Source of the DNA: Macrobrachium rosenbergii
Taxonomy: Eukaryota > Arthropoda > Malacostraca > Decapoda > Palaemonidae
DNA: 64,000 bases
Assembly: GCF_040412425.1 (NCBI RefSeq)
Contig: NC_089742.1
Coordinates: 72,673,771-72,737,770 of the forward strand
Direction of reading: 5' to 3'
Shown: positions 22,058-33,204 of the stretch, piece by piece
Numbering within the stretch: position 1 is the first letter of the stretch
Layout of the letters: every line of letters starts with the position of its first letter
Notes under the pieces: generated by a model
Seen by the model: only the letters and a program-made list of their open reading frames with translations
What the model was told of the DNA's origin: nothing
Database searches by the model: none
Program-made: the position numbers and the translations under genes

Positions 22058-22228
22058 CGAATCATCGATAGCCTGCTCGCAAAGAGCGTAGCAAACATCA
22101 CATCCGTCAGGGTGCCAAACAATAAGATCCCCTACGTGGACCGCACATCCGGAGTGAGACCGACAAACTTCGTGGCCGCTGGCCTGATGGAGGGCTGCGG
22201 AGCACCCTTCTTCTTGGCAGCGTACCAC
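22058..22228 (-). CDS. DIRS copy 2 gag exon 1: Cys/His-rich domain
   Basis: 57 codons, the same length as in copy 1. It reads MVRCQEEGCSAALHQASGH, CRSHSGCAVHVGDL and WHPDGCDVCYALC. All Cys and His residues of copy 1 are kept, while changes elsewhere are mostly conservative, so the domain was under selection while the subfamilies diverged. It probably binds zinc. The frame continues past the donor for 24 further codons without similarity to copy 1, which supports splicing at the donor rather than a standalone protein. Confidence 0.65.
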
Positions 22229-22261
22229 CTGTAAGAGTATGAGATTATGAGTACACTGTGT

Positions 22262-22780
22262 AAGGTGCCGGAGTAGTGTGCCGGAGCAACACAGTAGTAA
22301 ATAAATCTGTGAAACCAGCCGGAAAGATCCGGGAGGTAACCGGATAAAAAAATCTCACACAAACAAAACAAAATAATAAAATAATAAATAAAATAAAATA
22401 AATTTACCGGAACTATCCGGAGTAACATGCCTTAAAGTAAGTGACGGATACAAATGAAATGGGAAGGTTAAACTGTCCGGAGAAAGCACATTCCCGGCAA
22501 CTAAAAATAATATGAAACTAGCGATAACGGAAGACCGATAAACGCTAGAACCGCCGGAGCGGGAAGCAAGGAATGCGCCCCGATAGTAGACAGTAGTTAG
22601 CTAAGGGCAGGGAACGTCAAAAGTCCGAACACGAAGACAGTCAGGCGGAAAGCCCTAACTGGCAACGAAGAAGGGACTAAACCGGAGTGTCGCCAAATTA
22701 AACGACACGCCGGAGAAGACGTATGAAGGGGAGGAATGAAAACCCCGGAGGAAGAACCGAAAATGAACGACCAGAGAGTG
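22262..22780. repeat. Dispersed CCGGAGT-type motifs in DIRS copy 2 leader
   Basis: CCGGAG cores recur at about 22267, 22280, 22418, 22477, 22553, 22683, 22709 and 22745, with looser CCGGAA or CCGGA forms between them. The leader sequence around them is not alignable with copy 1, but the motif and its placement upstream of exon 1 are shared. Confidence 0.62.
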
Positions 22781-23193
22781 GGAATGCACAATCCGGGCGT
22801 TCCGGGTCCTCCCGCCCACTCGCTGACTGAGTCGTTACCCAGCAAACGCGAGAGAAGCAGGAGAGGAACAGGAACAACCTCCATGGGGGGGGGGAAAGGG
22901 AGATAAAAATGGCCAAGATGGTGGACGGGAGAGGGGGAAGCCCTCCCAGCCACCAGCAGTCCCAGGAGGGAGAGTAAATTGGTAAAGTCACGGACCGTAC
23001 CAAGGCCAAACAATGCAGAGGAAGGGGGCACAAGCTATAGGCTAAAAGGAAAGGAATGCTCCCAATCCTTGATAAGTTAACAAGATTGAAAACAAATCAA
23101 GAGAAGAGAGAGCACTCGGGAGGAGGAGGGGAAAGGGTGGGTAGACATAACCAAAAACAACTAACCTTAAGTAAAGACCAAACTAGGGTAGGC

Positions 23194-23345
23194 TACATGA
23201 AGTCCCTCGCTATCCCAGCTTAACTAAGAGGCTCATTAGCCTAAACGAAAAGCCGAAACAGGGAGAGGGAAGCAACATGAGATCCCTCGCTATTTCAGCT
23301 TAAACGAGAGGCTTATTAGCCTACGCAAAAAGCCGAAACAGGGGA
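23194..23345. repeat. Tandem duplication in DIRS copy 2 leader
   Basis: Two units of about 75 bp (GTCCCTCGCTATCCCAGCTTAAC / GATCCCTCGCTATTTCAGC…, each ending AAAGCCGAAACAGGG-AGGGAA). Copy 1 has a single related unit at about 8470-8560. Confidence 0.7.
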
Positions 23346-24189
23346 AGGGAACATAAAATGAGAAGACCCTAGTAAAACTTAAGGAGAGCGCCGCATTGGA
23401 AAAGACGAACACAAAACCTTATGAAGGGCATGTGAACGAAAAGAATGAACGACCAACCCCCCTTTTTTCATGGAAAAAAGGGGGGGGCAATAGCCTAACG
23501 CCCCAAAAAGGAAATCCAAAGCTAACAACCAACCCATGAAAAATGGATAAAATAAAAACTCAACAAAACAAAACAAGAGGAGGACCATACCCAACGCGAT
23601 GTGGACGTGAAGGGAAATGGCCACTTCGTAACAAAATAAACATCCATAATAATCATCAAATATCAAATGCATCCAAACACTGGGTTAAAGATAAAACAAA
23701 AAAACTTAAAAGTACTAACGTAAATAAAATTCCCAGAAGCTAAGAGAAGAGAAGGGCAAAAATAAGGCATGTTAATGAATTGATAAGAAGCGAATAGGCT
23801 CGAGGGGGAAGCCCGACGCCTAAACACCAGCCCTCATTCTCGAAGCAAAGGGAAACAATGTTAATCAATCAAAATCACTAATTAGACCTCATGAAAAGGA
23901 AAATTATCCTAAACACGAAGAGGAACCGTGAGAAAGATCGAAAAACAGGGCGACCCAAGATCACGAACCACACATGGAGGTCACGTGAGGCCGCGAGAGG
24001 AGATCGAGACGGGCGTTATAAATCCCTTTAATTATTAAACTAAAGGGAAATAAGGAGCCTCAATCGCCTCAACTAAAAAACGAAACACTGGTACTCAACT
24101 TAGGTGAAGAAAGGCCTTGTGAGGAAGCCATAATGATGCAAAAAGCACAAGATTAAAAGCACAACGAAAAAAAACGTGTGATCGTAGGT

Positions 24190-24482
24190 GCTTGCTGAAA
24201 TGGAATGAGGCTAGCGGTGTTTTGTGTGCTGTCCGCGAGTGGTGCATGGGTTTGTAACGGCACCTCTCTGTGGGACTTTTGACTTTGGGATCTCTATAGG
24301 ATAAGGTTCCGTGTTTTTGTAGTTCACCCTTTTCCATACACAACTCCATCTAATGGAGCTCGCTCTGGGGGTAGTAATTCCAGCATTTCATTTAGCTTTC
24401 TCTGGTATCTAGCAATGGAATTACCTAGAAATAAGTGCTGAATGGACTTTTTCACCGGGTGACACGGGACCCGATCCAGAAA
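24190..24482. repeat. DIRS copy 2 right (5') inverted terminal repeat
   Basis: Reverse complement of the left repeat, with the end-specific tail GGGACCCGATCCAGAAA adjoining MITE A sequence at 24483. Confidence 0.85.
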
Positions 24483-24609
24483 TACAGTAATTAGTGAATA
24501 TTGCTCTATGTAAAAATCTGCGATTACCGAATTTTCCACAATTTATTGAAAAATCAGTGATAACTGAATCCATGAATGCTGAACCGCAAATAAGCTGGGG
24601 TCCACTGTA
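24483..24609. repeat. MITE A, right part
   Basis: Resumes the element split by DIRS copy 2 and ends GCTGGGGTCCACTGTA, inverted relative to its left tip at 15833. Confidence 0.58.
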
Positions 24610-24646
24610 ATATGAGATTCTTAAATTCTTTTAATATTTGCTGTAA

Positions 24647-25216
24647 TACAGTAAAACACCCATATTCGCGTTCTCACGTTTGTGGACTCGCCTATTAACG
24701 GATTTCTGTGGAACATATATACAGGCAGTCCCCGGTTATCGGCGGGGATCCGTTCCTGATGGCGTGATGACAACCGAAAATCGCTGCTAACCGAAAATCG
24801 GCGATAATAGCACTGATCCCCAGTTAGCGGCGCCGACAACCGGTTAGCGGCGCCGCCGATAAGGGGCAATCAACGCTGATAACCGGTTATCAGTGACGAA
24901 AATCTGGTTATCGTCGTTGCTAGACAAGCGCCGTAAAACCGGATCGCCAGTAACCCAGGCTGCCGATAACCGGGGATTGCCTGTACACATTATTCACTGA
25001 AAACTCACCTATTCCTGGTATTTTTCACTGAGAAATATTCACTAATTACTGTATTTTCATATCATTTTCATGACTAAATACACTTTTTGTGATAAAACTA
25101 TTAAAATACTCAAGTATAAGCATTTTTAGAGGAGTTTTAAGTATTTGCGGATTTTAGCTATTTGCCGGGGGGAGGTGGTGCTACACATCCCCCGCAAATA
25201 TGGGGGGTTTACTGTA
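24647..25216. repeat. MITE B, same family as MITE A, itself interrupted
   Basis: Tips TACAGTAAAACACCCATATTCG and, reverse-complemented from the right end, TACAGTAAACCCCCCATATTTG are terminal inverted repeats. The interior shares sequence with MITE A in the opposite orientation. A second MITE is inserted at 24722-24983. No coding capacity. Confidence 0.65.
24722..24983. mobile_element. MITE of the CAGGCAGTCCCC family, copy 1
   Basis: A 262-bp GC-rich element with inverted ends CAGGCAGTCCCCGGTTATCGGC and its complement, flanked by TA on both sides, which fits a Tc1/mariner-type target duplication. The interior repeats CGGTTA and GGCGCCG palindromes. Related copies lie at 49304-49578 and 60456-60715. 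Confidence 0.75.
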
Positions 25217-25219
25217 CAT

Positions 25220-26593
25220 TTAAATCATACTTTTTATTAAGTTGGTTGTATAATAAGTTAATAATATCAAACATGTTGTTTTATGTTTTCAGTTATTGCT
25301 GAAATTTGTAATTCAGTGTAATCTATATTTACTTTGTCATATATTATTTATTATGGACAAATATTGCTGTTCCTAAATTATTTTAATTTATCTTTGATGT
25401 GGCTAGTAGATATTTACCTATATTTGGAACCAGTTTTCCTACGTGTTGTATACATATAATTATTGGTTCGTACTCACTTATAAGTCGCTGTACTTCTAAG
25501 TGCACTCTCGTTAACAGTCCATTTATATTCCATTGAATTATATACCAGTTGAATGGTGTAATATGAGAGTGGTCAAATTATTTTAAATTAGATAAATTAT
25601 ATGTTTGTTATAAGTTAATTTGTATTTTTGTAGGTCTTGATTCATTTGTTTTGTAGTTTGAATTTGCCCATCAGTAACTGCTAAATTTATACTATCTTGA
25701 TTTAATTTTTCATTTTGATCTTCTTTAGGATATTCGTAACATTAATATGTTTTTCTTTGTACAGGAATATTTTAAGTGTTCAATACATATACAAACTTCC
25801 TCATGAGATTTGATGTTTGTTTTTTCTTTATTCCTATATCTTATGAACTTTCTTATGGTGTTGGTTAGGCTTTCTTTAGTTATAGTTTCATTTTTGTGGC
25901 ACATTGTTACAAAGCATTTACTGCAACCGCATGTATCTTCGTGTTCATCAATTTGTTGTTTTTTCTTGATTTTTTTGTGGCACCTATAATTGGTGATGGG
26001 TAAATTTCTTTGCTTTCATTGTAATCATCATCATCTATATTTGGTTTCCCATTTTATATGAATTTTTTATTCTCAGCCTAGAGTTACTATTGTTACTTTA
26101 GGAGACAGGGGAATGTTTGATATTGTGACACTTTTAAGGTTATTCTGTTTCTGAATTTTAGCTTTTGGTGAGATTGGTGGGTTATTTATCATTTTAGAGT
26201 TTGGTTTTGTGGAATTAGATGGTGTATCTATTTGCTTCTTCCAAGTTGTTATCTGTTTTATCACATTCTTGTGATTTTGTTTCTTCTTCGTCTTCCTATG
26301 TCATTATTCGTATCTATTTCTGGTAAAGAGGTAAATCAATTGTCCACTGCGATGTCATTGTTGTATGAAATTTCCTTAAAAGAGTTTTTATGAGTATGTA
26401 TTTTTTGTGGTGATATTTCTTTATTTCTGTTATCATTCATTTCAGTTCAGGTATTTTTTGATTTTGAAGTGTCTGCATACCTAAATTTCTTGACTGGGTC
26501 ATTCAGTCCTCTCGCTTTCAGTTTTAACTTTGCTTCCCTGATTGACGTTCCAGTTCATTCTTGTAGTAATTTGAGTTCAGTATTGTAAGTAGC
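25220..26593 (-). pseudogene. LINE copy A, inner part (ORF1 end and start of endonuclease)
   Basis: Minus-strand frames carry a Lys/Pro/Ser-rich ORF1-like tail (26264-26073), then ETCxC-like DEHEDTCGCSKCFVTMC near 25950. This is paralogous to the segment near 55500 in LINE copy C that precedes an endonuclease start. Many stops are present. The sequence ends at the TIR element at 26594, and its upstream part with zinc knuckles lies beyond that element at 31982-33060. A single LINE copy was therefore split by the TIR element. Confidence 0.55.
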
Positions 26594-26850
26594 GGGCAGA
26601 TAAGAGTAATTTTTTAGAAGAATCGTGCAAGTGATGATACAAGCATCAAATTTGGCACAACTGTTCTCCAAGGGATACTAATCAAATATGCCCAATTGGC
26701 CAATTGAAAATCCAAAATGGCGGCCATTTTTCAAGATGGCCGCCAAAGTAACCACCCGAAATTGATGTTTTGCTTAGAAATATTTGTAGTTGTCCGAATT
26801 GCATGATCTAAGTGTGGATTCCTATGTTCTTAAGCCTGCTGATGTATATT
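26594..26850. repeat. Left terminal inverted repeat of the 5.4-kb element
   Basis: Pairs with 31736-31981 over its whole length at roughly 85 percent identity, for example GATGATACAAGCATCAAATT and TTTTGCTTAGAAATATTTG in both. Confidence 0.88.
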
Positions 26851-27689
26851 TTCTAGTTTATAACATGGTTAAGGCACTGTATTAAAGGAGTGATTGTCGG
26901 GCACTACCAAGGCACATTGGTGACATCACTGCTGTGAAACTCAGCATGGGGTTCAGTGTCAGCTAAGTAGAAAATTTATGTTGGCATCATACTGCAACAC
27001 CCTACTAGTATCCAAAATGCTGCCTAATCAACCCCAAATCAGTTAGGCAGCCACACCTGAATGGACAGGACGTGCCAGCGTGGGAGAGCCGAACCAAGGA
27101 TAACAGGGTTTTAGTTATCTGGATGGTGTACAGATCGCACAGGACTTATAACACTGGATGAACGATCGGACTAGGTGTATGGCACAGTGCAAGAACCTAG
27201 TTGTATCCCATACAGGAAAGCGCCTATTGTATATTACAGGACATAAGAGGCCTATTATACTATTACACATATACAGGATGGTAAAAGGATAAACCCTCGA
27301 CCCTGACTGTCATCGTAATCATGGATGCGAACTCTACTGGATGATCACGGAAAACAGACTGGACCAAGTGTTGCCTATGTTAGGAGGTTAAGAAAGAAGA
27401 GCTAAAATCTCCCCAGGCCAATCCTGCCAGAAGAGGGGATGATGGATATACGAACCTGGCAAAGAATATTCCTCTGTTTCACTCACTCAATGCGCTACCA
27501 ATCAAGCTAGACCTGCAAGACTTGACGAAGGTTCTGGGATAGAGGAAACGTTGAGAAAAAATAAGGCACAATATCATGGGAGTTGCAGGCTTCTGTTCAA
27601 CAACACAGTTACACCAAGCTGAAAAAAGAGCAAGTCATGTAGGTACTAGTGATGAGGACAGTAGAAGTATGATTCCATGAAAGCTCCAA

Positions 27690-30600
27690 GAAACTAAAAC
27701 AAAAGAATGTGTCTTCTGCGAAACTGAAGGAGGGGAGCTTGGAGAAGCAATGACAATGCAAGTGAATAGGAGAATAAATGAATGTGCCAAAACACTCAGT
27801 GATACAAAACTTCTAGCCAAACTAAGTGCAGGAGATGTCGTAGCCCAAGAAGTGAAATATCATTCTGGCTGTTTGGTGACATTGTATAACCGAGAATGAG
27901 CATACCTAAAGGTGCAGGAGCAAGAAAAAGCACAGGAACACTGGACGGATGCATATCCAATTGCTTTCTCTGAACTAGTCACCTACATCTGCAAGATGAA
28001 AAATGCCAGTGAGAAGCCACCGATTTTCAAGGTGATTTGACCAAGCTTTACAAGCAGAGGCTGGAACAGCTTGGTGTTGACTCACCTGATGTTCATCCTA
28101 CTCGACTCAAGGATCAGCTGCTTTTGCACATTCAACAGCTGCAAGCTAATCGCCAAGGACGAGAAGTTCTGTTGGCTGTTGAAACTGATGTAGGTTCAAT
28201 CCTATCAGAAGCATCCCGTTATGGTGAAGCAAACCATCTAGCAAAAGCTGCTGGGATAATAAGACAAGACATGCTCCGTCAGAAGTCGAATTTCAGCAGC
28301 TATTTTCATGACAAAGACTTAGAACAGGCTGTGCCACCATCACTGCTTCAGTTTGTATGCATGATCAAACATGGTGCAGACAACAGGCTGTGCCACCATC
28401 ACTGCTTCAGTTTGTATGCATGATCAAACATGGTGCAGACATCAAGTCCCAACTCCATCGTGGAGCGTCAAAATCAGACTTTGCTGTATCACAACTTCTA
28501 CAGTACAATTGCTTTGCCAAATACAAGGAAGGAACGGGAGCCACATTTTGCATTCTACATAGGCCTGCATGTGTTTGCCAAGACAAGGAAGAGACAAATA
28601 ATTGAAATGCTCCATGAGAACGGGCTCAGCATATCATATGACCGAGTCTTAGAAATCTCAGCACAGTTAGGAGAAGCAGTTGTTGCATAGTATGTGGAAG
28701 GTGGAGTAATCTGTCCCCCAGTCTTGAGAAAGAATTTGTTCACAACTGGAGCAGTTGACAACATAGATCATAATCTGACTGCGACCACAGCTGAAACATC
28801 TTTACATGGTACAAGTGTGTCCATTTTCCAGCATCCAAACACAGGAAATCCTGGTGATGAACATGAGCCACTCAAACTAGATATAGAGTCAAAAATGAAG
28901 GTTAAAAAAGTTCCACAGCTTCCAGAAGCATACACCAATATTCGACCAGCATATATCACCAAAAACCCCAATTCTCCTCCAGTTGCAAGCCAATCCTTAC
29001 CAGCACCAGAGTCAATCAGGTCACATTTGAAAGAAGAATATTCTTGATTGGAGGAAGTCTTCCTCACTGAGGATGTGGCTGATGTAGTCAGCATCACATG
29101 GGCAGCATATCATGCAACACAGAAAAGGAGCCGTCCATTTGAAGTGAGCATATCGGCAATGATGCCTGTGTGGCGAGACCAGGCACACTCTGTTGCAACT
29201 ATCAAGCATGCCATGGAGAAGGTCCATGATACAGTGGCTTTTCTGAACCCAGAGCAGACACCTGAAATTGTCGCTGACCAACCGCTGTATGCTCTGGTGA
29301 AACAAATACAGTGGAAGTGGCAAGAATATGGAGAGGACAAGTTTGTTGTCATGTTTGGAGGCTTTCTTATAGAAATGGCTTCACTGAGATTGATAGGAAC
29401 ATTACTACGAGGCAGTGGGTGGACCAGTGCCATTGTGGAAGCAGGGGTGGCCTCATCTGGTACATCAGAGTCTTACCTGTCTGCATCCAGTGTCGCAAAG
29501 ACAAGCCAAGCACACCAGATTACAGCATACACCTTGTACAAACTGAAGAAGAAGGCATATCATGATTTCTGCTCTGAAGATCTTAGCATATCAGAAATAA
29601 CCTTTGAGGATTGGTGTGAAAAACAGAAGAAAGAGAGTCTGCAGTTCCAATTCTGGAGTCTGGTGCTGGACATGGAACTCATGATATTCACCCTCATCCG
29701 CTCATTCAGAGGAGGCTTCAACTTGTACCGTGAAGCACTTTCAGAACTGGTGCCTTACTTCTTTGCAAATAACGTTAATTATGCCCAGTGGATCACTATT
29801 CACCTCCAAGATATGATGCCACTTGAACAACAACATCCAGACGTGGCCAAGGAGTTTCACGATGGTAACTTCGTCATCCACAAGTCGAGAAGAGAGTTCT
29901 CTGGCATGGCGATTGATCAAGTGCATGAGCACAATAATGCAGTGATCAAAGGTGACAGAGGAGCAATTGGGTTGATAGAAGACCCGTCAGCACTTCGTAG
30001 TTAGATGGTCGCTGGACCTGAAGTTAGTCGTCTACTAGCTGGATACAAGGCCAAGTCTGGTATGAAGGATGCCACATGCAGCAGCAGACACCAAGTGCCC
30101 AGAAATCTTTCTTTGAAAAGGTGTAATCACTCTCTGCAGTGATGCAGGAGATGGGTAACCCATTCCAAGAAGAATCAGTAGACCTGATGGTGTTAGATAC
30201 AAAGAACATTGCAGACCCAACTCTAGCTGAAATGGTAGCTACACATCACCGGCGAGGCAAAGAGCAGTTCCTATCATTTATGAAAGGGCTAGAGGATGAA
30301 GCTGAAAGTCTTTTCTATCATCCAATCAAGAAGAACCCTGTTTCATTCTTCAAACAAGAACAGGCTGAGGGAATTTCTAAGGAGAGTCCTAAAAGATGAC
30401 TGTCAGTTATTCTCACGACTGTTCATCTCTAGCCAGAACAGACAGTGTGACTTGCAAGAATTCTTCAAGCACGAGAATCAGTCATACCCTGCATCTCTCA
30501 GTGACAGCGGCAAGCTTCATATGTGTCAGAAGTCACAGCTGGTTGAAATTCTTGAAGCGCAAGTGAATGTCCCAGTGGGAGAACCAAAGGGAGATATAAT

Positions 30601-31338
30601 CATCATTGACGGCTCAGCACTTATCAATGCCTCACCTCCATGTACTTCAAAGATATTTAATGACTATGCCAAAGAAGACATCATCCCAAAGGTGGAATCC
30701 TATGGTGCTCAGTAGAAACGACAAGCACAGTCATCGTCACAAAAGGAGAGGATGTCATTAGCAACACAGTGAAGTCTCTGGATGCTGTGTCCCCATGTTA
30801 TCACGAAGAAGCTGCCAGTCAAATATTTGTTCACGCTAAGGATGCAACGACTGACGGGAGCAAGTCTATAATCATCAAGGCTAATGATACAGATGTGCTA
30901 GTCATAGCAATATCTGTACTGCCATCCTTCCAGAATCTAGGTCTTCAGGAAATGTGGATTGCCTTTGGCCAAGGAGCCCATATGCGATGGATTCCAGTCC
31001 ATGAGGTAGTTTCTACAATTGGGCTTGAGAAAGCTAGAGGGATCCCCTACTTTCATGCATTCACTGGATGTGACATTGTGTCTGCCTTCCGTGGGAAAGC
31101 GAAGAAATCTGCAAGGCAGACTTGGAATGTATTTGATGATATTACTGAAACATTCATCAAGCTCAGCCAGCATCCAACACTGATTTGTGATCTTGACATG
31201 CAGAGGCTGGAAAGATTCATTGTCCTCATGTACGACAGATCAAGCGCAGCCACTGGTGTGGACGAAGCAAGACTAGATCTGTGCCCACAAGCAGAGGCCG
31301 TTCAACTCAATTCCACCAACATAGGCAGCCCTCAGTGA
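27690..31338 (+). pseudogene. Large protein of the TIR element, Cys-rich N-terminus and nuclease-like C-terminus (decayed)
   Basis: Pieces in order on the plus strand: a Cys motif ECVFCETEGG followed by VKYHSGCLVTLYN (27.7-27.9 kb), a helical region at 28037-28330, HENGLSISYDRVLEISA (about 28610) and VDNIDHNLTA (about 28755). A long frame follows at 29048-30004. The C-terminal core has IIIDGSALINA (Asp at about 30608), YHEEAASQIFVH (30799), KANDTDVLVIAIS (30880), RWIPVHEVVSTIG and YFHAFTGCDIVSAF (31048). Acidic residues spaced as Asp, Glu-Glu and Asp-x-Asp in strand/helix settings resemble PIN/FEN-type metal nucleases. Stops at 28688 and 29045, plus several frameshifts, inactivate it. Function is inferred. 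Confidence 0.65.
28325..28442 (+). repeat. 59-bp tandem duplication inside the TIR-element ORF
   Basis: Two nearly perfect copies of a 59-bp unit (CAGGCTGTGCCACCATCACT…GGTGCAGACA) at 28325 and 28384. As 59 is not a multiple of three, it shifts the frame. Near-identity points to a recent slip or an assembly error. Confidence 0.85.
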
Positions 31339-31735
31339 ACATGCAAAGCATGCAGCCTACCAGGCTGGGATCATCTGGGTCCAGGCAACCCACTGTTATC
31401 CACACATGAGCAATCCAGCTGAATGGGGGTGGACACAGAAAGGAGAAGTATGGCATATACATTGGACAACACTACCACCGATTGCAGCAAGCTGTCAATA
31501 ATTGACAAAGTGCTCCTGTAAGAAGGTTTGCAAAGGAAGATGCAAGTGCTCTCAGGCAGAGCTTCCCTGCACATCACTCTGCAGCTGCATATGTGAACAG
31601 TAGCAGATCAAGAAACAGCATCATGGTATGCATAACTTTGAAAATGTACTAGCCGGGACAAAACTTATGTAAAGAAAGACAAACATCTTGGTGGTCATCT
31701 TGAGAAATATGTCTCAGAGTGCTTTTTAAACAGGA

Positions 31736-31981
31736 ATATATAGTTCAGCAGGCTTCAAAACATAGGAATCCACACTTAGATCAAGCAAATCAGACAACTA
31801 CAAATATTTCTAAGCAAAACATCTACTTTGGGTGGTTATTTTGGCGGCCATCTTGAAAATGGCTGTCATCTTGGATTTTCAATTGGCCAATCAGGCAGAT
31901 TTGATTAGTATACCTTGGAGGACATTTGTGCCAAATTTGATGCTTGTATCATCATTTGCACAATTTTTCTGTTATCTGCCC
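31736..31981. repeat. Right terminal inverted repeat of the 5.4-kb element
   Basis: Ends TTATCTGCCC, complementary to the left tip GGGCAGATAA. Confidence 0.88.
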
Positions 31982-33060
31982 CACTAAAATATAGAATACA
32001 CATACTTTAGATCGAGCATGATGTTCTAGGCCACAATTTATGCATTTTGGTTGGCCACAGTCTCAACATGTTTTATGTTCCTGCAAACTGCAGTAGGCAC
32101 ATCTGGGAAAATTTCTGCATTTAATGGCTGTATGGCCATATTTGCAACAGTTCTTGCATTGCATGGGTTTGGGAACATAGGCCTTAGTTCCCTGTTTAAT
32201 CCCAATATTTTAATTTTCAAGGGCAAGGTTTGTCCACTGAACTTTATCTTTGTTATTTTGACTGATTTATTTTTGTCTTTTGTGCTTGGGACCTCATATA
32301 TTTTGCAGTCTTAGACAATTTTGTATCTTTTCTTTAATAAATCTAATAACATTGATTTATCTTTTATTTCTTCATCTAGATTTTTCACTACTACTGTGGC
32401 TTGTACACTATTCATGGTATCATGCCTTGTAACACTTAGATGAGTATTTACATCATTTATAATTTTAATGCTCTGATAACTTTCCAACTGGATTCTGGTT
32501 GTTGTTTCAACCAACCATACCCTTTTTTTTAATCTGTCCTATGCTCATCTCTTGTGATGGGTATCAGTTCAACAAATAATTTTCCAGTTTTAATAAAGAT
32601 ATATCTTGGTCAGCTTGCAAAGTCAAAAACCTTGACTCTCCAAAGAGGGAATTAAAGTGAACCAAGGTTGAGTCAGGTCTGTACTTTTTGCTATGTATTC
32701 TTTTAGGCTCCAAAGGGCCTGTAGTTGAAATGATTGAACTATTTTTTGTTCCTTTTTGTGTTAGGGACACAGGTACAGAAACATCTGGTTCAAGGGGAAA
32801 ATGGTTCCATAGTCACAATGCCAGGTACTTTTTTTCAGAGGGCTATCCTTGTTCCTTGCAAAGGTCATCAATCGATATCTTCTTTATTTATCACCATGGC
32901 TGTATTCAGTTGAGGAGAGATTTGAGGTAGTACATGAAAAAAGATACTGTCTTCCCAATACCTTGGGAGGTAAAGGAAGAGTTCCCATTGGATCAGAAAT
33001 ATCCAGACTATAATTATTTACATATGCAGGGCCTCGGAACTGAGCTATGATGGACTTTGA
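31982..33060 (-). pseudogene. LINE copy A, outer part (ORF1 with zinc knuckles)
   Basis: On the minus strand near 32200-32050 one frame reads PMQCKNCCKYGHTAIKC and RCAYCSLQEHKTC, a pair of CCHC-type knuckles typical of LINE ORF1 proteins of the jockey/I group. Upstream (to about 33060) are stop-ridden frames that probably belong to the ORF1 N-terminus. The sequence resumes past the TIR element at 26593. Confidence 0.6.
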
Positions 33061-33204
33061 CAACCTGGTCATTTGTCATCTTGAGTTTTGTCCCATCAAG
33101 AATTGGGCCAGCGTAGTCACCCTGCATGTGCACTGGAAGTGGTGAAAAGAGTTGGCAACCCACACTGCACGTCCACCAGCCAGCGAGCTTGCAACCCTTG
33201 CACT

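Larger units (their letters stand above)
16356..24482 (-). mobile_element. DIRS-like retrotransposon, copy 2 (8.1 kb, full length, mutated)
   Basis: Same architecture and orientation as copy 1: right inverted terminal repeat (24482-24190), leader, exon 1, intron, gag, pol, tyrosine recombinase, internal complementary region and left inverted terminal repeat. Coding parts align along their length with copy 1, but termini and leader are clearly diverged. The two are therefore subfamilies rather than recent duplicates. It is inserted in MITE A inside the large intron of the USP gene, in the same orientation as the gene. Frameshifts in gag, pol (two) and recombinase make it non-autonomous. Confidence 0.92.
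26594..31981 (+). mobile_element. 5.4-kb TIR element with a PIN/FEN-like nuclease-type ORF, unclassified
   Basis: Bounded by long terminal inverted repeats (about 250 bp) beginning GGGCAGATAA. The interior on the plus strand is a single decayed protein gene (about 27.7-31.3 kb). The protein has none of the usual DDE transposase signatures. The element sits in the protease intron on the strand opposite to the gene, inside LINE copy A. No convincing target-site duplication is seen next to the tips. I recognise the protein type as widespread, uncharacterised proteins in cnidarians, molluscs and fish, but cannot name a transposon superfamily. Confidence 0.8.

Noticed and set aside
26580..26600. 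Target-site duplication for the TIR element
   Set aside because: The bases beside the left tip (GTAAGTAGC) and right tip (ACTAAAATA) do not match convincingly.
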